Shown in pieces: positions 16,269 to 25,167 of a DNA stretch of 64,000 bases. Where the stretch lies: positions 227,918-291,917 of the forward strand of contig NZ_LMEZ01000006.1 of NCBI RefSeq assembly GCF_001426545.1, given 5' to 3'. The DNA comes from Mycobacterium sp. Root135 (GTDB taxonomy: Bacteria; Actinomycetota; Actinomycetes; Mycobacteriales; Mycobacteriaceae). The notes under the pieces were generated by a model. It made no database searches. It saw nothing but the letters and a program-made list of their open reading frames with translations, and was not told where the DNA came from. The position numbers and the translations under genes were made by a program. Position 1 is the stretch's first letter. Every line of letters starts with the position of its first letter.

Positions 16269-16588
16269 CGATGCCCTCTCCGGGTCGAGGTGCGCCCATC
16301 GGGCGTCAATTGAACCTCGTCGCTGTCAACCAATATATTGCATGTTGCATTCCCGTCAAGGAATTGCTTGAGCGCCCCTCGCCGTTCGCAGTCCACGATC
16401 CCGGGTCAGGTCGGCCACATGAGAGCTCAATACTGTTCTTGTGCAGTCATTTTCGATTCATGAATTTCAGGGATGCACCAGCGACCGACCCGCGTCGGTC
16501 GGGTGACATCTGGGTCAGCGCGAATAAGAACGGCTCCGCGCACGTTTCACGCCGTGCAACAACCCGTCGAAACACATCGAGGACGATC
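16269..16588. other. Divergent intergenic region
   Basis: This stretch lies between the leftward hydrolase operon and the rightward gene of unknown function. The part near 16310-16350 is A/T-rich and contains the GntR-like motif at 16332-16344, so it likely holds the operon promoter. An open frame on the + strand continues through it from 16271, but it is judged non-coding because a better start and ribosome site occur at 16589. Confidence 0.5.
16332..16344. promoter_or_regulatory. Candidate GntR operator before the catabolic operon
   Basis: Read on the minus strand this is CATGCAATATATT; its first 12 bases differ by only one from the motif in the palindrome at the GntR gene. It sits 64 bases before the hydrolase ATG, where a repressor would block transcription of the operon. 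Confidence 0.5.
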
Positions 16589-17065
16589 GTGAACGAGCAT
16601 GCACACCAGATGACCCCCAACACCGGCGTCGACCGCCCCGTGACTGCGGTACAACGAACGTCGTGGCGCGCGCAATTGGCAGCGCGACTCTTCGCGGACT
16701 ACCTCGACCGACAGCTGGCAGTGGGGTTCGTCGGACCGACCGGTAGCGCACTGGCCGTCCGCGCCGCTCGCCTCGAGTCCGATGACGAGCGCTACTCGGT
16801 CGCCCGTGCACTTCGCCGCGCCGTCGTCGAATCCCGTCGAGGCCGCCCCCTTGGAACTCCTACGGTGCCCGTCAACCGCGACAACGTCGCGGCGGCGCAA
16901 GACGTGATCGACCGCATCACCCTGCGACTGCATTCGCCGCGGCGCGTGAGCGCTCGCGGGATGGCACGCCTGCAACGAGTGCTCTCCGACGGATGCGGGC
17001 CGCTCTATGCCCGCGGCGGCGGCAATCTCGACGACCGTCTCCGCGCGGCATTCGCCGCGCTGTAG
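16589..17065 (+). CDS. Conserved-looking protein of unknown function
   Basis: I do not recognise this protein of 158 residues. It is soluble, Arg- and Ala-rich and mostly helical, with TSWRAQLAARLFADYLDRQLA near residues 25-45 and a short Gly-rich stretch YARGGGNLDDRL close to the end. There are no Cys clusters, membrane segments or signal peptide. The GTG start is chosen because GAGGA lies about 6 bases upstream; the open frame continues back to 16271 but has poor coding character. It stands between the hydrolase operon and an LLM oxidoreductase gene, about 110 bases before the latter. Confidence 0.55.
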   Translation: MNEHAHQMTPNTGVDRPVTAVQRTSWRAQLAARLFADYLDRQLAVGFVGPTGSALAVRAARLESDDERYSVARALRRAVVESRRGRPLGTPTVPVNRDNVAAAQDVIDRITLRLHSPRRVSARGMARLQRVLSDGCGPLYARGGGNLDDRLRAAFAAL

Positions 17066-17174
17066 ATGCAGCCGTTGACCCTCCCGTAGGGGCAGACTGC
17101 ACGCTCTTCGTCAGCGTCGTCCGAGCGTCCGCCGACGGACGACGACTGAGTTCTCTGCAACCAAAGGAATGTGC

Positions 17175-18041
17175 ATGAACGAGCGTTTTGGCGCCTACGG
17201 GGCATGGCTGCACCCGGGCTTGGGACGGTCACGGATCGCATACGCCGCCGAACTCGAAGACCTCGGTTTTCGCACGGTGTGGGTCGGCATCGGAGCCGAA
17301 CCGGTCGGCGACATGCGCCTCCTGCAGGAGATGCTCGCCGCGACCCGCACCGCGGTGATCGCGACCGCCATCGTGAACATGTGGAACGACGACGCAGACA
17401 GCCTTGCTCGCCACTACCACCGCATCGTCGACCGACACGGTCCCCGCCTGTTGCTGGGCGTCGGGCTGGGACACCCCGAGAAGCGACCTTCTTACCAAGC
17501 ACCACTGCAGCGGATGACCGACTACGTCGACGTGCTCCTGCACGAGCGGGTCCCCGCCGACGCCGTGGTGATCGGCGCGCTCGGCACACGGACACTCGAC
17601 CTCGCCGGACGCCGCACCCTTGGCGCCCACCCGTATCTCACCGTGCCGGCACACACAAAACACGCACGAAACATCCTGGGGGCCCAGGCATTCCTCGCAC
17701 CGGAGCAGAAGGTGGTCATGACCGACGACGCCGAGCAGGCGCGCAGCATCGGCCGTCCGGCGGTGCAACACCCCTATCTAGGCCTGCGGAACTACACCGA
17801 CAACTTGCAGCGCCACGGGTTCACCAAGGACGACGTGTCCGGTGCCGGCAGTGACCGCCTCATCGATGCCCTCGTCGTCCACGGCTCCCCAGAAGCGATC
17901 TACCGGCGCCTCGACGAACACGTGACCGCCGGTGCGGACCACGTTGGGATCCACGTCCTGACCGGTGAGCACGACGCCACTCCCATGCCCGCATTTCGTG
18001 CCCTCGCCACCCACCGACCTCCGTCTAAACGGGCTGGCTAA
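17175..18041 (+). CDS. LLM-class F420-dependent oxidoreductase
   Basis: This 288-aa TIM-barrel protein is luciferase-like. Supporting features are AELEDLGFRTVWVGIG near the N terminus, RHGPRLLLGVGLGHPEK in the middle, and GSPEAIYRRLDEHVTAGADHVGIHVL near the end, the usual C-terminal helix-strand of this class. The compact size fits the F420-dependent subgroup abundant in mycobacteria. The substrate is unknown. AAAGGA at 17163-17168 is too close to an ATG at 17169 and well placed for the ATG at 17175. It converges on the MFS gene with a 4-base overlap. Confidence 0.85.
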   Translation: MNERFGAYGAWLHPGLGRSRIAYAAELEDLGFRTVWVGIGAEPVGDMRLLQEMLAATRTAVIATAIVNMWNDDADSLARHYHRIVDRHGPRLLLGVGLGHPEKRPSYQAPLQRMTDYVDVLLHERVPADAVVIGALGTRTLDLAGRRTLGAHPYLTVPAHTKHARNILGAQAFLAPEQKVVMTDDAEQARSIGRPAVQHPYLGLRNYTDNLQRHGFTKDDVSGAGSDRLIDALVVHGSPEAIYRRLDEHVTAGADHVGIHVLTGEHDATPMPAFRALATHRPPSKRAG

Positions 18042-19402
18042 GCCACCGTCTGCCCGACCTCGTCGAGCGAAGTGTCCCGCGTCTCGCGCATCACCAGCAG
18101 CGCAATGCCGGTGAGCGCAGCTGCCGAGAGCAGGTACACCCCCACCCATGCCACCCCGTAGGTGGTCGCCAGCCACGTCGCGACGAAGGGAGCGATCGCG
18201 GCGCCGAGAATGCTCGCGGCGTTGTAGGCGACGCCGGATCCGGTGTATCGGACGTTCGTCGGGAACAGTTCTGGCAGAACGGCACTCATCGGTCCGAACG
18301 TCAGTCCCATCAACGTCATGCCGATGATCAGGAACACCAGCGTGGACGTCGTCGTCGCCGAGCCGGGGCTCAGCAGTAGTCCGAAGGTCGTGCCGAAGAT
18401 CATGATCCCGACGGTGATCACCAACAGTGTCACCCTGCGGCCGAATCGGTCGGCCAGCAGGCCGGTGACGGGCAGCATCGCGGCGAAGAACAGCACCGAG
18501 ATCAACTGCAGCTGGAGGAATTCGAGGTACGGGATGCCCAGCCCACCGCCATGGGCGGCCTTCTTGCCCGTGCCGAAACTCAGCGCCCAAGTGGTGACGA
18601 CGTAGAACAAGGTGTAGGTGGCCAGCATGACGAAGGTGCCGATGATCAACTGGCGCCAGTGCTTTCGGAAGACCTCGGCCACCGGTGCGCGAAGCCTCTC
18701 GCCACGTTCGACGGCACGGGAGAACACCGGGGTTTCCGTCAGCCGCAGCCGGACGTACAACCCAATGGCCACCATCACCGCAGAGAGCAGGAAGGGGATT
18801 CGCCAACCCCAGGTGAGGAACGCACCGTCGAGATCGGGATTGGCGGTGTCGAACCCGAGCCACAGCACCAGGATGAGGAACACGCCGTTGGCGAGCAGGA
18901 AGCCGAACGGGGCGCCGAGCTGCGGCCACATCGCCGCCCAGGCTCTCTTGCCGGGTTTCGCCGTCTCGGTCGCGAGCAGCGCCGCGCCGCTCCACTCCCC
19001 ACCGAGCGCCAGGCCCTGGCTGAAGCGCATCACCGCGAGCAGCGCGGGAGCGAGCAGACCGACCTGGTGGTAGGTCGGCAAGACACCGATGAGGAACGTC
19101 GCGATGCCCATGACGAGCAACGACGCCACCAGCGTGGTCTTGCGACCGATCCGATCACCGAAGTGTCCGAACAGAATCGACCCGAGCGGACGGGCGACGA
19201 ACGCCAAGCCGAAGGTCGCCAGCGACGCCAGCAGTGCGGTCGTCGGATCGCCCTTGGGGAAGAACAGGTGCGGGAAGACGGTGACGGCCGCGGTGGCGTA
19301 GGCGTAGAAGTCGTAGAACTCGATGGTGGTGCCGACCATCGACGCGACGACGATGCGCCCCCGGGGCACACCTGCGACGAGGTTGGGTTCGGGAGTGTTC
19401 AT
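18038..19402 (-). CDS. MFS transporter, metabolite:H+ symporter (MHS) family
   Basis: This 454-aa transporter has 12 membrane segments. Hallmarks of the MHS group (ShiA/KgtP/ProP-like) are TTIEFYDFYAYATAA at the first segment, FGHFGDRIGRK in the loop between segments 2 and 3, GLALGGEWSGAALL at segment 4/5, and ELFPTNVRYTGSGVAYN before segment 11. Substrates of the family are organic acids, osmolytes or aromatic acids. AAGGA lies about 8 bases before ATG 19402. It follows the amidohydrolase gene on the same strand with a 98-base gap, so uptake of that enzyme's substrate is plausible. Confidence 0.9.
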   Translation of the reverse strand: MNTPEPNLVAGVPRGRIVVASMVGTTIEFYDFYAYATAAVTVFPHLFFPKGDPTTALLASLATFGLAFVARPLGSILFGHFGDRIGRKTTLVASLLVMGIATFLIGVLPTYHQVGLLAPALLAVMRFSQGLALGGEWSGAALLATETAKPGKRAWAAMWPQLGAPFGFLLANGVFLILVLWLGFDTANPDLDGAFLTWGWRIPFLLSAVMVAIGLYVRLRLTETPVFSRAVERGERLRAPVAEVFRKHWRQLIIGTFVMLATYTLFYVVTTWALSFGTGKKAAHGGGLGIPYLEFLQLQLISVLFFAAMLPVTGLLADRFGRRVTLLVITVGIMIFGTTFGLLLSPGSATTTSTLVFLIIGMTLMGLTFGPMSAVLPELFPTNVRYTGSGVAYNAASILGAAIAPFVATWLATTYGVAWVGVYLLSAAALTGIALLVMRETRDTSLDEVGQTVA

Positions 19403-19500
19403 CGCTGGACATCCTTGCACTGGCGGTCGCGTGGTGGATCGTCAGGCCGAGCGTTGCGTCGAGTGCGAATGACCACCTCCACGGACGGCGGTCGCGACGT

Positions 19501-21180
19501 TCACAGCGAACCGGCGACGACATTCCCCTCGAAGAGCACGGCGTCGACCTTGATCTCGCCGAGCGAACCGGCCGGGACGTCGAAGAGGTCGTGACTCAGC
19601 ACCGTCACGTTGGCGACCTTGCCGACCGTCAAGGAGCCCATCCGATCCGACAACCGCATCTGCCTCGCTCCGTTGATCGTGTAGCCGTCCAGCAGGAGCT
19701 CACGCGACAGTGCGGCATCCGCCGTGGGCCGCACGCTGCCCGGATACACCGCGGGGTCGAGGGGATACTCGGGGTCGATCCTCGTCGCGGCAACCTGCAT
19801 GCCCAGCAGCGGATTGCCCCTGTGCAGCTCGTAGGCGGTCACGACGTCACTCGAGAATGCGACATTGGCGCCACCGCGGGCCATTTCGTTGAAGCGGTAC
19901 ATGCGGTTCCACCGCTCGTCACCAAGATGCTTCTTCGCGCCCTCCCCGAAGTATCCCCCGGCCCAGTGCGCCGTCCAGTTCACCATGATCCCGAGTTCGC
20001 CGGGACGGTGCATGTCACCGGGATCGACGAGTTCACAGTGCGCCAACGTCACCTGAACAGTCCATCGGGCACCGTCGGCGAGGAGCGTCGCGCGGGCCGC
20101 CTCCACCGCGTCACAAGCCACCCGAAAGGCTCGGTCACCGACCAGGTGGATGTGGACGTCCACACCCTCGCGGTTGCACAGCAGGAAACAGCTGGTGAGT
20201 TCGTCGACGTCCAGACCAATGTCCCCGTGGTGAGTTTCCGACGCGTGGCTGCAGGTCGGCGCCAGGACGGCGCTGTTACCGCTTTCGTTGGTGCCGTCGA
20301 GGAACAGTTTGAGCGTGTTCATGCCGACACGGGCGCTCGAATACTCCGCGTGGTAGCGCTTCAGCCGCCGAATCGTGTCGGGAAGATCCTCCAACCCACG
20401 AAAGCGCAGCGCGCCTTCGTAATACACGTTGAGCTCATTGCGCCGATCCAGCTCGACGACCGCCTTCAGGATCTCGTCGTCTTCGACCAGCGCTTCGAAC
20501 ACGGCCGTCACCCCGTGCTCGGTCATGAACCGGAAGAACCTGCCGACCCGCTCTGCCGTGAGCTCCTGTGGCGGCGTCCACCCGATCTTCTCGTAGAGCC
20601 CGTCCATGAAGTGCAGGTGTACGAGTTCGCGCAGAAGGCCCGTGGGATCACCGTTCTCGTCGCGGACGAACATCTCGAGTCCCGGTACGGGATCCGGTGT
20701 GTCCCTGGTGATCTCCATCAGTTCGAGCATCCTGCTGTTGACCCAGTGCTCGTGCTCGCTGAAGTCCTGACAGAGGCACGGCCGGTCCGAGACCGCGGTG
20801 TCCAGCAGTTCCTTGGTGGGCGCACCGTCACGGAAGGTGGCACTGGGGTAGTACTCGAAGTACAGGAACGGCACCTCCTCCGGCGGATGCGCCTCGGCGT
20901 ACTCGCGGATGAAGCGCAGGATTTCGTCGACGTCGGTGGTCCACGGCAGGCGCACGTGCCAGAAACTCTGCGAGACCATACTCGGGTGGGTGTGCGAGTC
21001 CACGAACCCGGGCACGGCACACCGGCCGCCGAGATCGTAGACGGGCAAACGTCTTTCGTCGACCCACGAGTCTGCGTCACCGACGTAGGTGATCAACCCG
21101 TCTTCGATCACCACGGTGTCGGCCACCGGCGTGTCGTGGTCGGCGGTGTACACCTTCGCGTTGGTCAGCACCATTCCCAT
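19501..21180 (-). CDS. Amidohydrolase family protein (YtcJ-like)
   Basis: This 559-aa metal-dependent hydrolase has the amidohydrolase layout: a small N-terminal beta domain, VPGFVDSHTHPS with the metal-binding HxH near residue 64, further metal-site His in VDVHIHLVGDRA and TLAHCELVD, the late Asp in VAFSSDVV, and the closing beta domain GSLTVGKVANVTVLSHDLFDV. Members of the YtcJ group act on amides or formamides, but specific substrates are mostly unknown. It is divergent from an APC permease and followed by an MFS gene, suggesting catabolism of an imported nitrogen compound. Confidence 0.88.
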   Translation of the reverse strand: MGMVLTNAKVYTADHDTPVADTVVIEDGLITYVGDADSWVDERRLPVYDLGGRCAVPGFVDSHTHPSMVSQSFWHVRLPWTTDVDEILRFIREYAEAHPPEEVPFLYFEYYPSATFRDGAPTKELLDTAVSDRPCLCQDFSEHEHWVNSRMLELMEITRDTPDPVPGLEMFVRDENGDPTGLLRELVHLHFMDGLYEKIGWTPPQELTAERVGRFFRFMTEHGVTAVFEALVEDDEILKAVVELDRRNELNVYYEGALRFRGLEDLPDTIRRLKRYHAEYSSARVGMNTLKLFLDGTNESGNSAVLAPTCSHASETHHGDIGLDVDELTSCFLLCNREGVDVHIHLVGDRAFRVACDAVEAARATLLADGARWTVQVTLAHCELVDPGDMHRPGELGIMVNWTAHWAGGYFGEGAKKHLGDERWNRMYRFNEMARGGANVAFSSDVVTAYELHRGNPLLGMQVAATRIDPEYPLDPAVYPGSVRPTADAALSRELLLDGYTINGARQMRLSDRMGSLTVGKVANVTVLSHDLFDVPAGSLGEIKVDAVLFEGNVVAGSL

Positions 21181-21304
21181 GAATGGAACCTATGGGTCCG
21201 CCCGTGTGGCGCGACATGACGATCATGCTGAGTCCGCAGGACGATTCGGCTGTGATGCGGCTTGGCACTCCCCCCGACGGCTCCATCCTCTCTACATTTG
21301 CCGA

Positions 21305-22687
21305 ATGACTGACCTCAAGCGCGTGCTGAACCTGCGCAACTTGGTGGTGTTCGGCCTGGCCTACCTGGCGCCGACGGTGGTGTTCAACTACTACGGCGTC
21401 GTCACCACCCTCACGGGCGGCATGATGACGCTGGCCTACATCGCCACCACCGTGGCCATGTTCTTCACCGCCTACAGCTACGCGCAGATGGTGCGGGCAT
21501 TCCCGGTTGCCGGTTCGGCCTACACCTATGTGCGCAAGGCCGTGCACCCGCACCTCGGCTTCCTCACCGGCTGGGTGATGCTGCTCGACTACATGCTGCT
21601 GCCGATGGTGTGTTATCTGCTCATCGGCATCTACATGAACGAGTTCGTCACCGCCGTACCGGTCTGGGTGTGGGTGGTGCTGGCCACGAGCATCGGAGCC
21701 GTCACCAACATCGTCGGCGTCAAATTGGCCGCCGGGGTGAACACCGTGATCGTCGCCGCGCAGATCCTGTTCGCCCTGGTCCTCATCGGTATCGTCGTCG
21801 CGTTCGTCCTGCAGGGCAACGGCAGTGGCACGCTGGTCGATTCCGCCGCGCTCTTCAATCCGGACACCTTCAACGGCCCCGACGTGTTGTGGGCTGCGTC
21901 CATCCTGGCCGCGTCCTTCCTCGGATTCGACGCGGTGTCGACGATGGCCGAGGAAACCGTCGACCCGGCTCGCACGATGCCAAGAGCGGTGTTGATCGTC
22001 CCGATCGCCGCCGGCATCGGCTTCTCCGTCATCTCCTACTTCCTGCAGATCGCGTGGCCGGGCGCCGCCACCGAGCTCGAAGATCCCGACGCCGGCATCT
22101 TCGAGTTGCTCGTCCGCGTTGGTGGAGACACCCTGTCGACGGCGTTCCTGATCACCGACAACTTGGCGAGCATGATCTGCGCCATCGCCGGCCTGGCCGC
22201 GGCGTCTCGCATCCTCTTCGGCATGGGCCGAGACGGCGTGCTGCCCCGGCGCTTCTTCGGAACGCTCAACGAACGCCTTCAAACACCGGTCAACAACATC
22301 CTGCTGATGTCGGCCATCGCCCTAACCGCAGTGTTCTACGCCGACAACCTGATTGGCGCAGCCGCACTGGTGGCGTTCGGAGCGCTCAGTGGCTTCATCA
22401 TGGTCAACTACGCAGTCATCAGTCACTTCGTCATCCGCGGACGCCGGCGCACCGGCACTGACCTCCTGCGGTACCTGCTGCTTCCCGGCATCGGGATGGC
22501 AGTCTGCGCGACACTGCTCTACAACGTCGACGTTCACGCCAAGATCCTCGGGCTCGTCTGGCTCGCCGCCGGTGTCGTCTACCTCGGCGTCACCACCAAG
22601 GGCTTCCGCAGTCCACCCAAGGACATCGACATGTCCGAGGACGACGGCGGCGCCGTCGACGAATCGCGTCAACCAGCGGTGACCTGA
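21305..22687 (+). CDS. APC-family amino acid/polyamine permease
   Basis: The 460-aa protein has about 12 membrane segments. The first reads LVVFGLAYLAPTVVFNYYGVV, and the segment 2/3 region has FPVAGSAYTYVRKAVHPHLGFLTGWVMLLDY, typical of the APC superfamily (split over residues 66-98). FLGFDAVSTMAEETVDPARTMPRA is the conserved loop before segment 7. The tail is short and acidic. The ATG is preferred over upstream in-frame starts because hydrophobic coding begins there. It is divergent from the amidohydrolase and followed after 22 bases by an AraC regulator, so it likely imports the substrate or inducer of this group. Confidence 0.9.
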   Translation: MTDLKRVLNLRNLVVFGLAYLAPTVVFNYYGVVTTLTGGMMTLAYIATTVAMFFTAYSYAQMVRAFPVAGSAYTYVRKAVHPHLGFLTGWVMLLDYMLLPMVCYLLIGIYMNEFVTAVPVWVWVVLATSIGAVTNIVGVKLAAGVNTVIVAAQILFALVLIGIVVAFVLQGNGSGTLVDSAALFNPDTFNGPDVLWAASILAASFLGFDAVSTMAEETVDPARTMPRAVLIVPIAAGIGFSVISYFLQIAWPGAATELEDPDAGIFELLVRVGGDTLSTAFLITDNLASMICAIAGLAAASRILFGMGRDGVLPRRFFGTLNERLQTPVNNILLMSAIALTAVFYADNLIGAAALVAFGALSGFIMVNYAVISHFVIRGRRRTGTDLLRYLLLPGIGMAVCATLLYNVDVHAKILGLVWLAAGVVYLGVTTKGFRSPPKDIDMSEDDGGAVDESRQPAVT

Positions 22688-22709
22688 CACGCGGGACTAC
22701 CGTGGTCGG

Positions 22710-24050
22710 GTGCTCGACGTACCCATCGGCTTCGCGCCCGGAACCCGGGTCAGCGCAGCAGTCGTCGCCATCGGACACACCAACCTCCACGCCCACCCGA
22801 ACGCGCTCGAGATCGTCTACGTCCTGCGCGGCAGCCTGAAGACCCGGGTCAGCAGTGAGACCTTCGACCTCGACGCCGGTGACTACGCCGTCCTGAATCG
22901 GGCCGACCCCCACGTCCACGTCGGGTCACCGGACAACGCGACCGCGGTGCTGCACGTCGACCTCGAGGCATTTCGGGACGTCGACCCCTTCGTCGCCAAC
23001 ATGATGTTCGCCTGCGAGTCCTTCGACCTGCCGAGGTACCGACGACAGGAAGCGCTGCTGAGAGGCCTGCTGCTCGACACGATCGAGGCCGCCGATTACC
23101 CGGACGCGGACAAGTCGGCCGCAGACCTGGTCCAGGCGCTGTGCGCCGGGTACTCCCTCGCCGACTACTACCAGCGGGACCGGCCGCTCACCTCCGCTGC
23201 GCGTCAACGATTCCTGAGCATCATGGCCTACGTCCAGACCCACCTCGACAGCCGGGATCTGCTCGACGAAGTGGCGCGAGAACACCACTACTCCAAGTCC
23301 TACGTATCGCACTTCGTGAAGGACACCGCCGCAATTGGTTTCACCAACGCCGTGAACGCCGCCCGTGTCATGCTCGCCGAGAGGCTGCTGCTCACAACCG
23401 AATACACGATGCGTGACATATCGGCGCGGTGCGGATTCTCCGACGTCAAGTACTTCACCCGCTGTTTCGCCGACTGGTTCACACAGACTCCTGCCGACTA
23501 TCGTGCCGCCAATCGTCCAGCCGTCCACCGTGACGACGAGATCGCCCCGGTCTCGGCCGAGGTCACCTCGAGCCTCATCCGCGAACATCGGCGTCGAGTG
23601 GCGTCTCCTACGGACACGCCCCGGTTGTCCCTCACCCCCCTCCTGGTCAAGAACGTCGGTTCACGAGCCGACCTCTTCGAGAAGGTCCTCAAGTTCCAGA
23701 CCGACCGCCGCTACGCCTCTGAAACGCCCACGGTGGACGTCCGCCGTCGTCCACATCTCCTCCCCATGCGAATCGGGCGCACCGAACTGGAGGAGGGGGT
23801 CATCGGCAGACGTCTGGCGTCCTTCTCCGACGCGGGAGTGACGCCGTGCATCGTCGTCGAGTACGTCGGAAGGGATGCGACTGCCGCGCTCCTGGATGCA
23901 CTGGTTCGACAGCTGCGCGATCTGAACCTGGACGCTTTTCCGATGTGGCTGGTCTACAGCGGGGTACACGCCAGACAGACGGTCGACGACTTGGTCGACG
24001 ACGCCCACATCCGACACGGGCTGGACATCCAACCGGTGCTGATGGGGTGA
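22710..24050 (+). CDS. AraC-family regulator with cupin and extra C-terminal domain
   Basis: The 446-aa protein has three parts. An N-terminal cupin-like sensor (about 1-90) contains HAHPNALEIVYVLRGSL and DAGDYAVLN. A central AraC/XylS DNA-binding domain (about 165-265) has LLDEVAREHHYSKSYVSHFVK and the second HTH YTMRDISARCGFSDVKYFTRCF. A C-terminal extension of about 160 residues follows the HTH, which is unusual because the HTH normally ends AraC proteins; longer versions with a degenerate glycosidase-like tail are known. The GTG start follows the permease gene. It probably controls the permease/amidohydrolase group. Confidence 0.85.
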   Translation: MLDVPIGFAPGTRVSAAVVAIGHTNLHAHPNALEIVYVLRGSLKTRVSSETFDLDAGDYAVLNRADPHVHVGSPDNATAVLHVDLEAFRDVDPFVANMMFACESFDLPRYRRQEALLRGLLLDTIEAADYPDADKSAADLVQALCAGYSLADYYQRDRPLTSAARQRFLSIMAYVQTHLDSRDLLDEVAREHHYSKSYVSHFVKDTAAIGFTNAVNAARVMLAERLLLTTEYTMRDISARCGFSDVKYFTRCFADWFTQTPADYRAANRPAVHRDDEIAPVSAEVTSSLIREHRRRVASPTDTPRLSLTPLLVKNVGSRADLFEKVLKFQTDRRYASETPTVDVRRRPHLLPMRIGRTELEEGVIGRRLASFSDAGVTPCIVVEYVGRDATAALLDALVRQLRDLNLDAFPMWLVYSGVHARQTVDDLVDDAHIRHGLDIQPVLMG

Positions 24051-24076
24051 ACCCCGTCCGTGACCTGCTGAGACCT

Positions 24077-24151
24077 TGGTGGGCGCGGAGGGGATCGAAC
24101 CCACGACCGCTGGTGTGTAAAACCAGAGCTCTACCACTGAGCTACACGCCC
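24077..24151 (-). tRNA. tRNA-Val (anticodon TAC)
   Basis: On the minus strand a full cloverleaf can be drawn: acceptor GGGCGTG pairing with CGCGCCC, D arm with GCTC/GAGC, anticodon stem CTGGT/ACCAG enclosing loop TTTACAC (anticodon TAC at 24117-24119), T arm with GGTTCGATCC, discriminator A and an encoded CCA (24077-24079). It reads GUA and, by wobble, GUG valine codons. Its 3' end faces the accessory block. Confidence 0.97.
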
Positions 24152-24197
24152 GTGCTCGGACAAGCTACACGGCCGAGCGCCACGACGGGAAATCCCG

Positions 24198-24656
24198 TCA
24201 GCCGCCTCGTACCGCCGCCAAGGCTTCGGCCCAGACGGAGTGGTCGCGCGTCTCCCCCGGCCCCACCATCGCGGCGTACCGGACGATGCCTGCCCGGTCG
24301 ACGGCGAAGGTGCCCCGGTTCGCGAATCCGGCGTCGTCGTTGAACACCCCGTAGGCCTGGGCGACCTGCCCGTGCGGCCAGAAGTCCGACAGCAACGGGA
24401 ACGTGAAGCCGCTCTGCTTCGCCCACACCTTGTGGGTGGGCGGCGGCCCCACCGAAACCGCGAGGGCCTGGGTGCCGTCATGGTCGGCCAGGTGGGTCTG
24501 GATGTCGTCGAGCTCGCGCTGGCAGATGCCGGTGAAGGCAAGCGGAAAGAACACCAGGAGCACGTCCGTGACGTCACGGTGCTGCCGCAACGTCACGGGT
24601 CGACCGTCCTGGTCCTTCAGCGTGAAGTCAGGCGCCTGGGCGCCCACGTCCAGCAC
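24198..24656 (-). CDS. ahpE: One-cysteine peroxiredoxin AhpE
   Basis: The 152-aa peroxiredoxin has the active site FFPLAFTGICQ with peroxidatic Cys45, preceded by the usual Pro and Thr, and LLSDFWPHGQVAQAYGVFN further on. The lack of a resolving Cys fits the AhpE type of mycobacteria and related bacteria, which reduces peroxides and peroxynitrite and is recycled by mycoredoxin/mycothiol. The GTG start gives MLDVGA, which aligns with the M. tuberculosis N terminus (Rv2238c). It begins five bases after the stop of the DUF3052 gene, so the two are cotranscribed. Confidence 0.95.
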   Translation of the reverse strand: MLDVGAQAPDFTLKDQDGRPVTLRQHRDVTDVLLVFFPLAFTGICQRELDDIQTHLADHDGTQALAVSVGPPPTHKVWAKQSGFTFPLLSDFWPHGQVAQAYGVFNDDAGFANRGTFAVDRAGIVRYAAMVGPGETRDHSVWAEALAAVRGG

Positions 24657-24661
24657 GGTCG

Positions 24662-25084
24662 TCAGCGCCGCCCCGTGGGACCCGACTTCGGCTGGACCAG
24701 CCTGCTGGCGATCCAGTCTCCGAGGTTGGCCGACGAGGTCTGCATGAGACCGGCCGTCGGCGCGGATTCGGCGATGTCGGACGGCTTGACGTGTCCTGGG
24801 TGTCCGGTCTTGGGCGTCACCACCCACACCACGCCGTCTTCGGCGAGGGGCGTGATGGCGTCCATCAGTCGGTCGACGAGATCGCCGTCGTCGTTGCGCC
24901 ACCACAGCAGCACCACGTCGATGACGTCTTCGGCGTCCTCATCCAGCAGTTCGGCACCAGATGCGTCTTCGATGTCGAACCGGATGTCGTCGTCGGTGTC
25001 CTCGTCCCAACCAAGCTCTTGGACGAGTTGATTCTTCTCGATGCCCAGCTTTCGGGCGTAGTTCGGCGAGTCCGCCGCAACCAC
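24662..25084 (-). CDS. DUF3052 family protein
   Basis: This is an acidic protein of about 140 residues with the DUF3052 signature: YARKLGIEKNQLVQELGWDED, an Asp/Glu-rich stretch, VLLWWRNDDGDLVDRLMDA and VWVVTPKTGHPGHV. The function is unknown. I chose the GTG at 25084 because a perfect AAGGAGG lies five bases upstream; an ATG at 25111 would add nine residues but has only a weak ribosome site. It is placed directly upstream of ahpE as in M. tuberculosis (Rv2239c), which hints at a redox or stress role, but nothing in the sequence proves it. Confidence 0.88.
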   Translation of the reverse strand: MVAADSPNYARKLGIEKNQLVQELGWDEDTDDDIRFDIEDASGAELLDEDAEDVIDVVLLWWRNDDGDLVDRLMDAITPLAEDGVVWVVTPKTGHPGHVKPSDIAESAPTAGLMQTSSANLGDWIASRLVQPKSGPTGRR

Positions 25085-25167
25085 CTGTTCCTCCTTCAGC
25101 CAGCGTGTCATCTTTTCCTATCGTCGCACGCCGTGGGCATTCGCTCGACGCCTGGCACACCGAATTA

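Noticed and set aside
19591..21219. A 542-codon open frame opposite the amidohydrolase
   Set aside because: Composition is that of a shadow frame, and the amidohydrolase on the other strand has full metal-site motifs.
24077..24151. An att site made by duplication of the tRNA 3' end
   Set aside because: I looked for a second copy of the tRNA 3' sequence at the left side of the block and saw none; no integrase gene is present.
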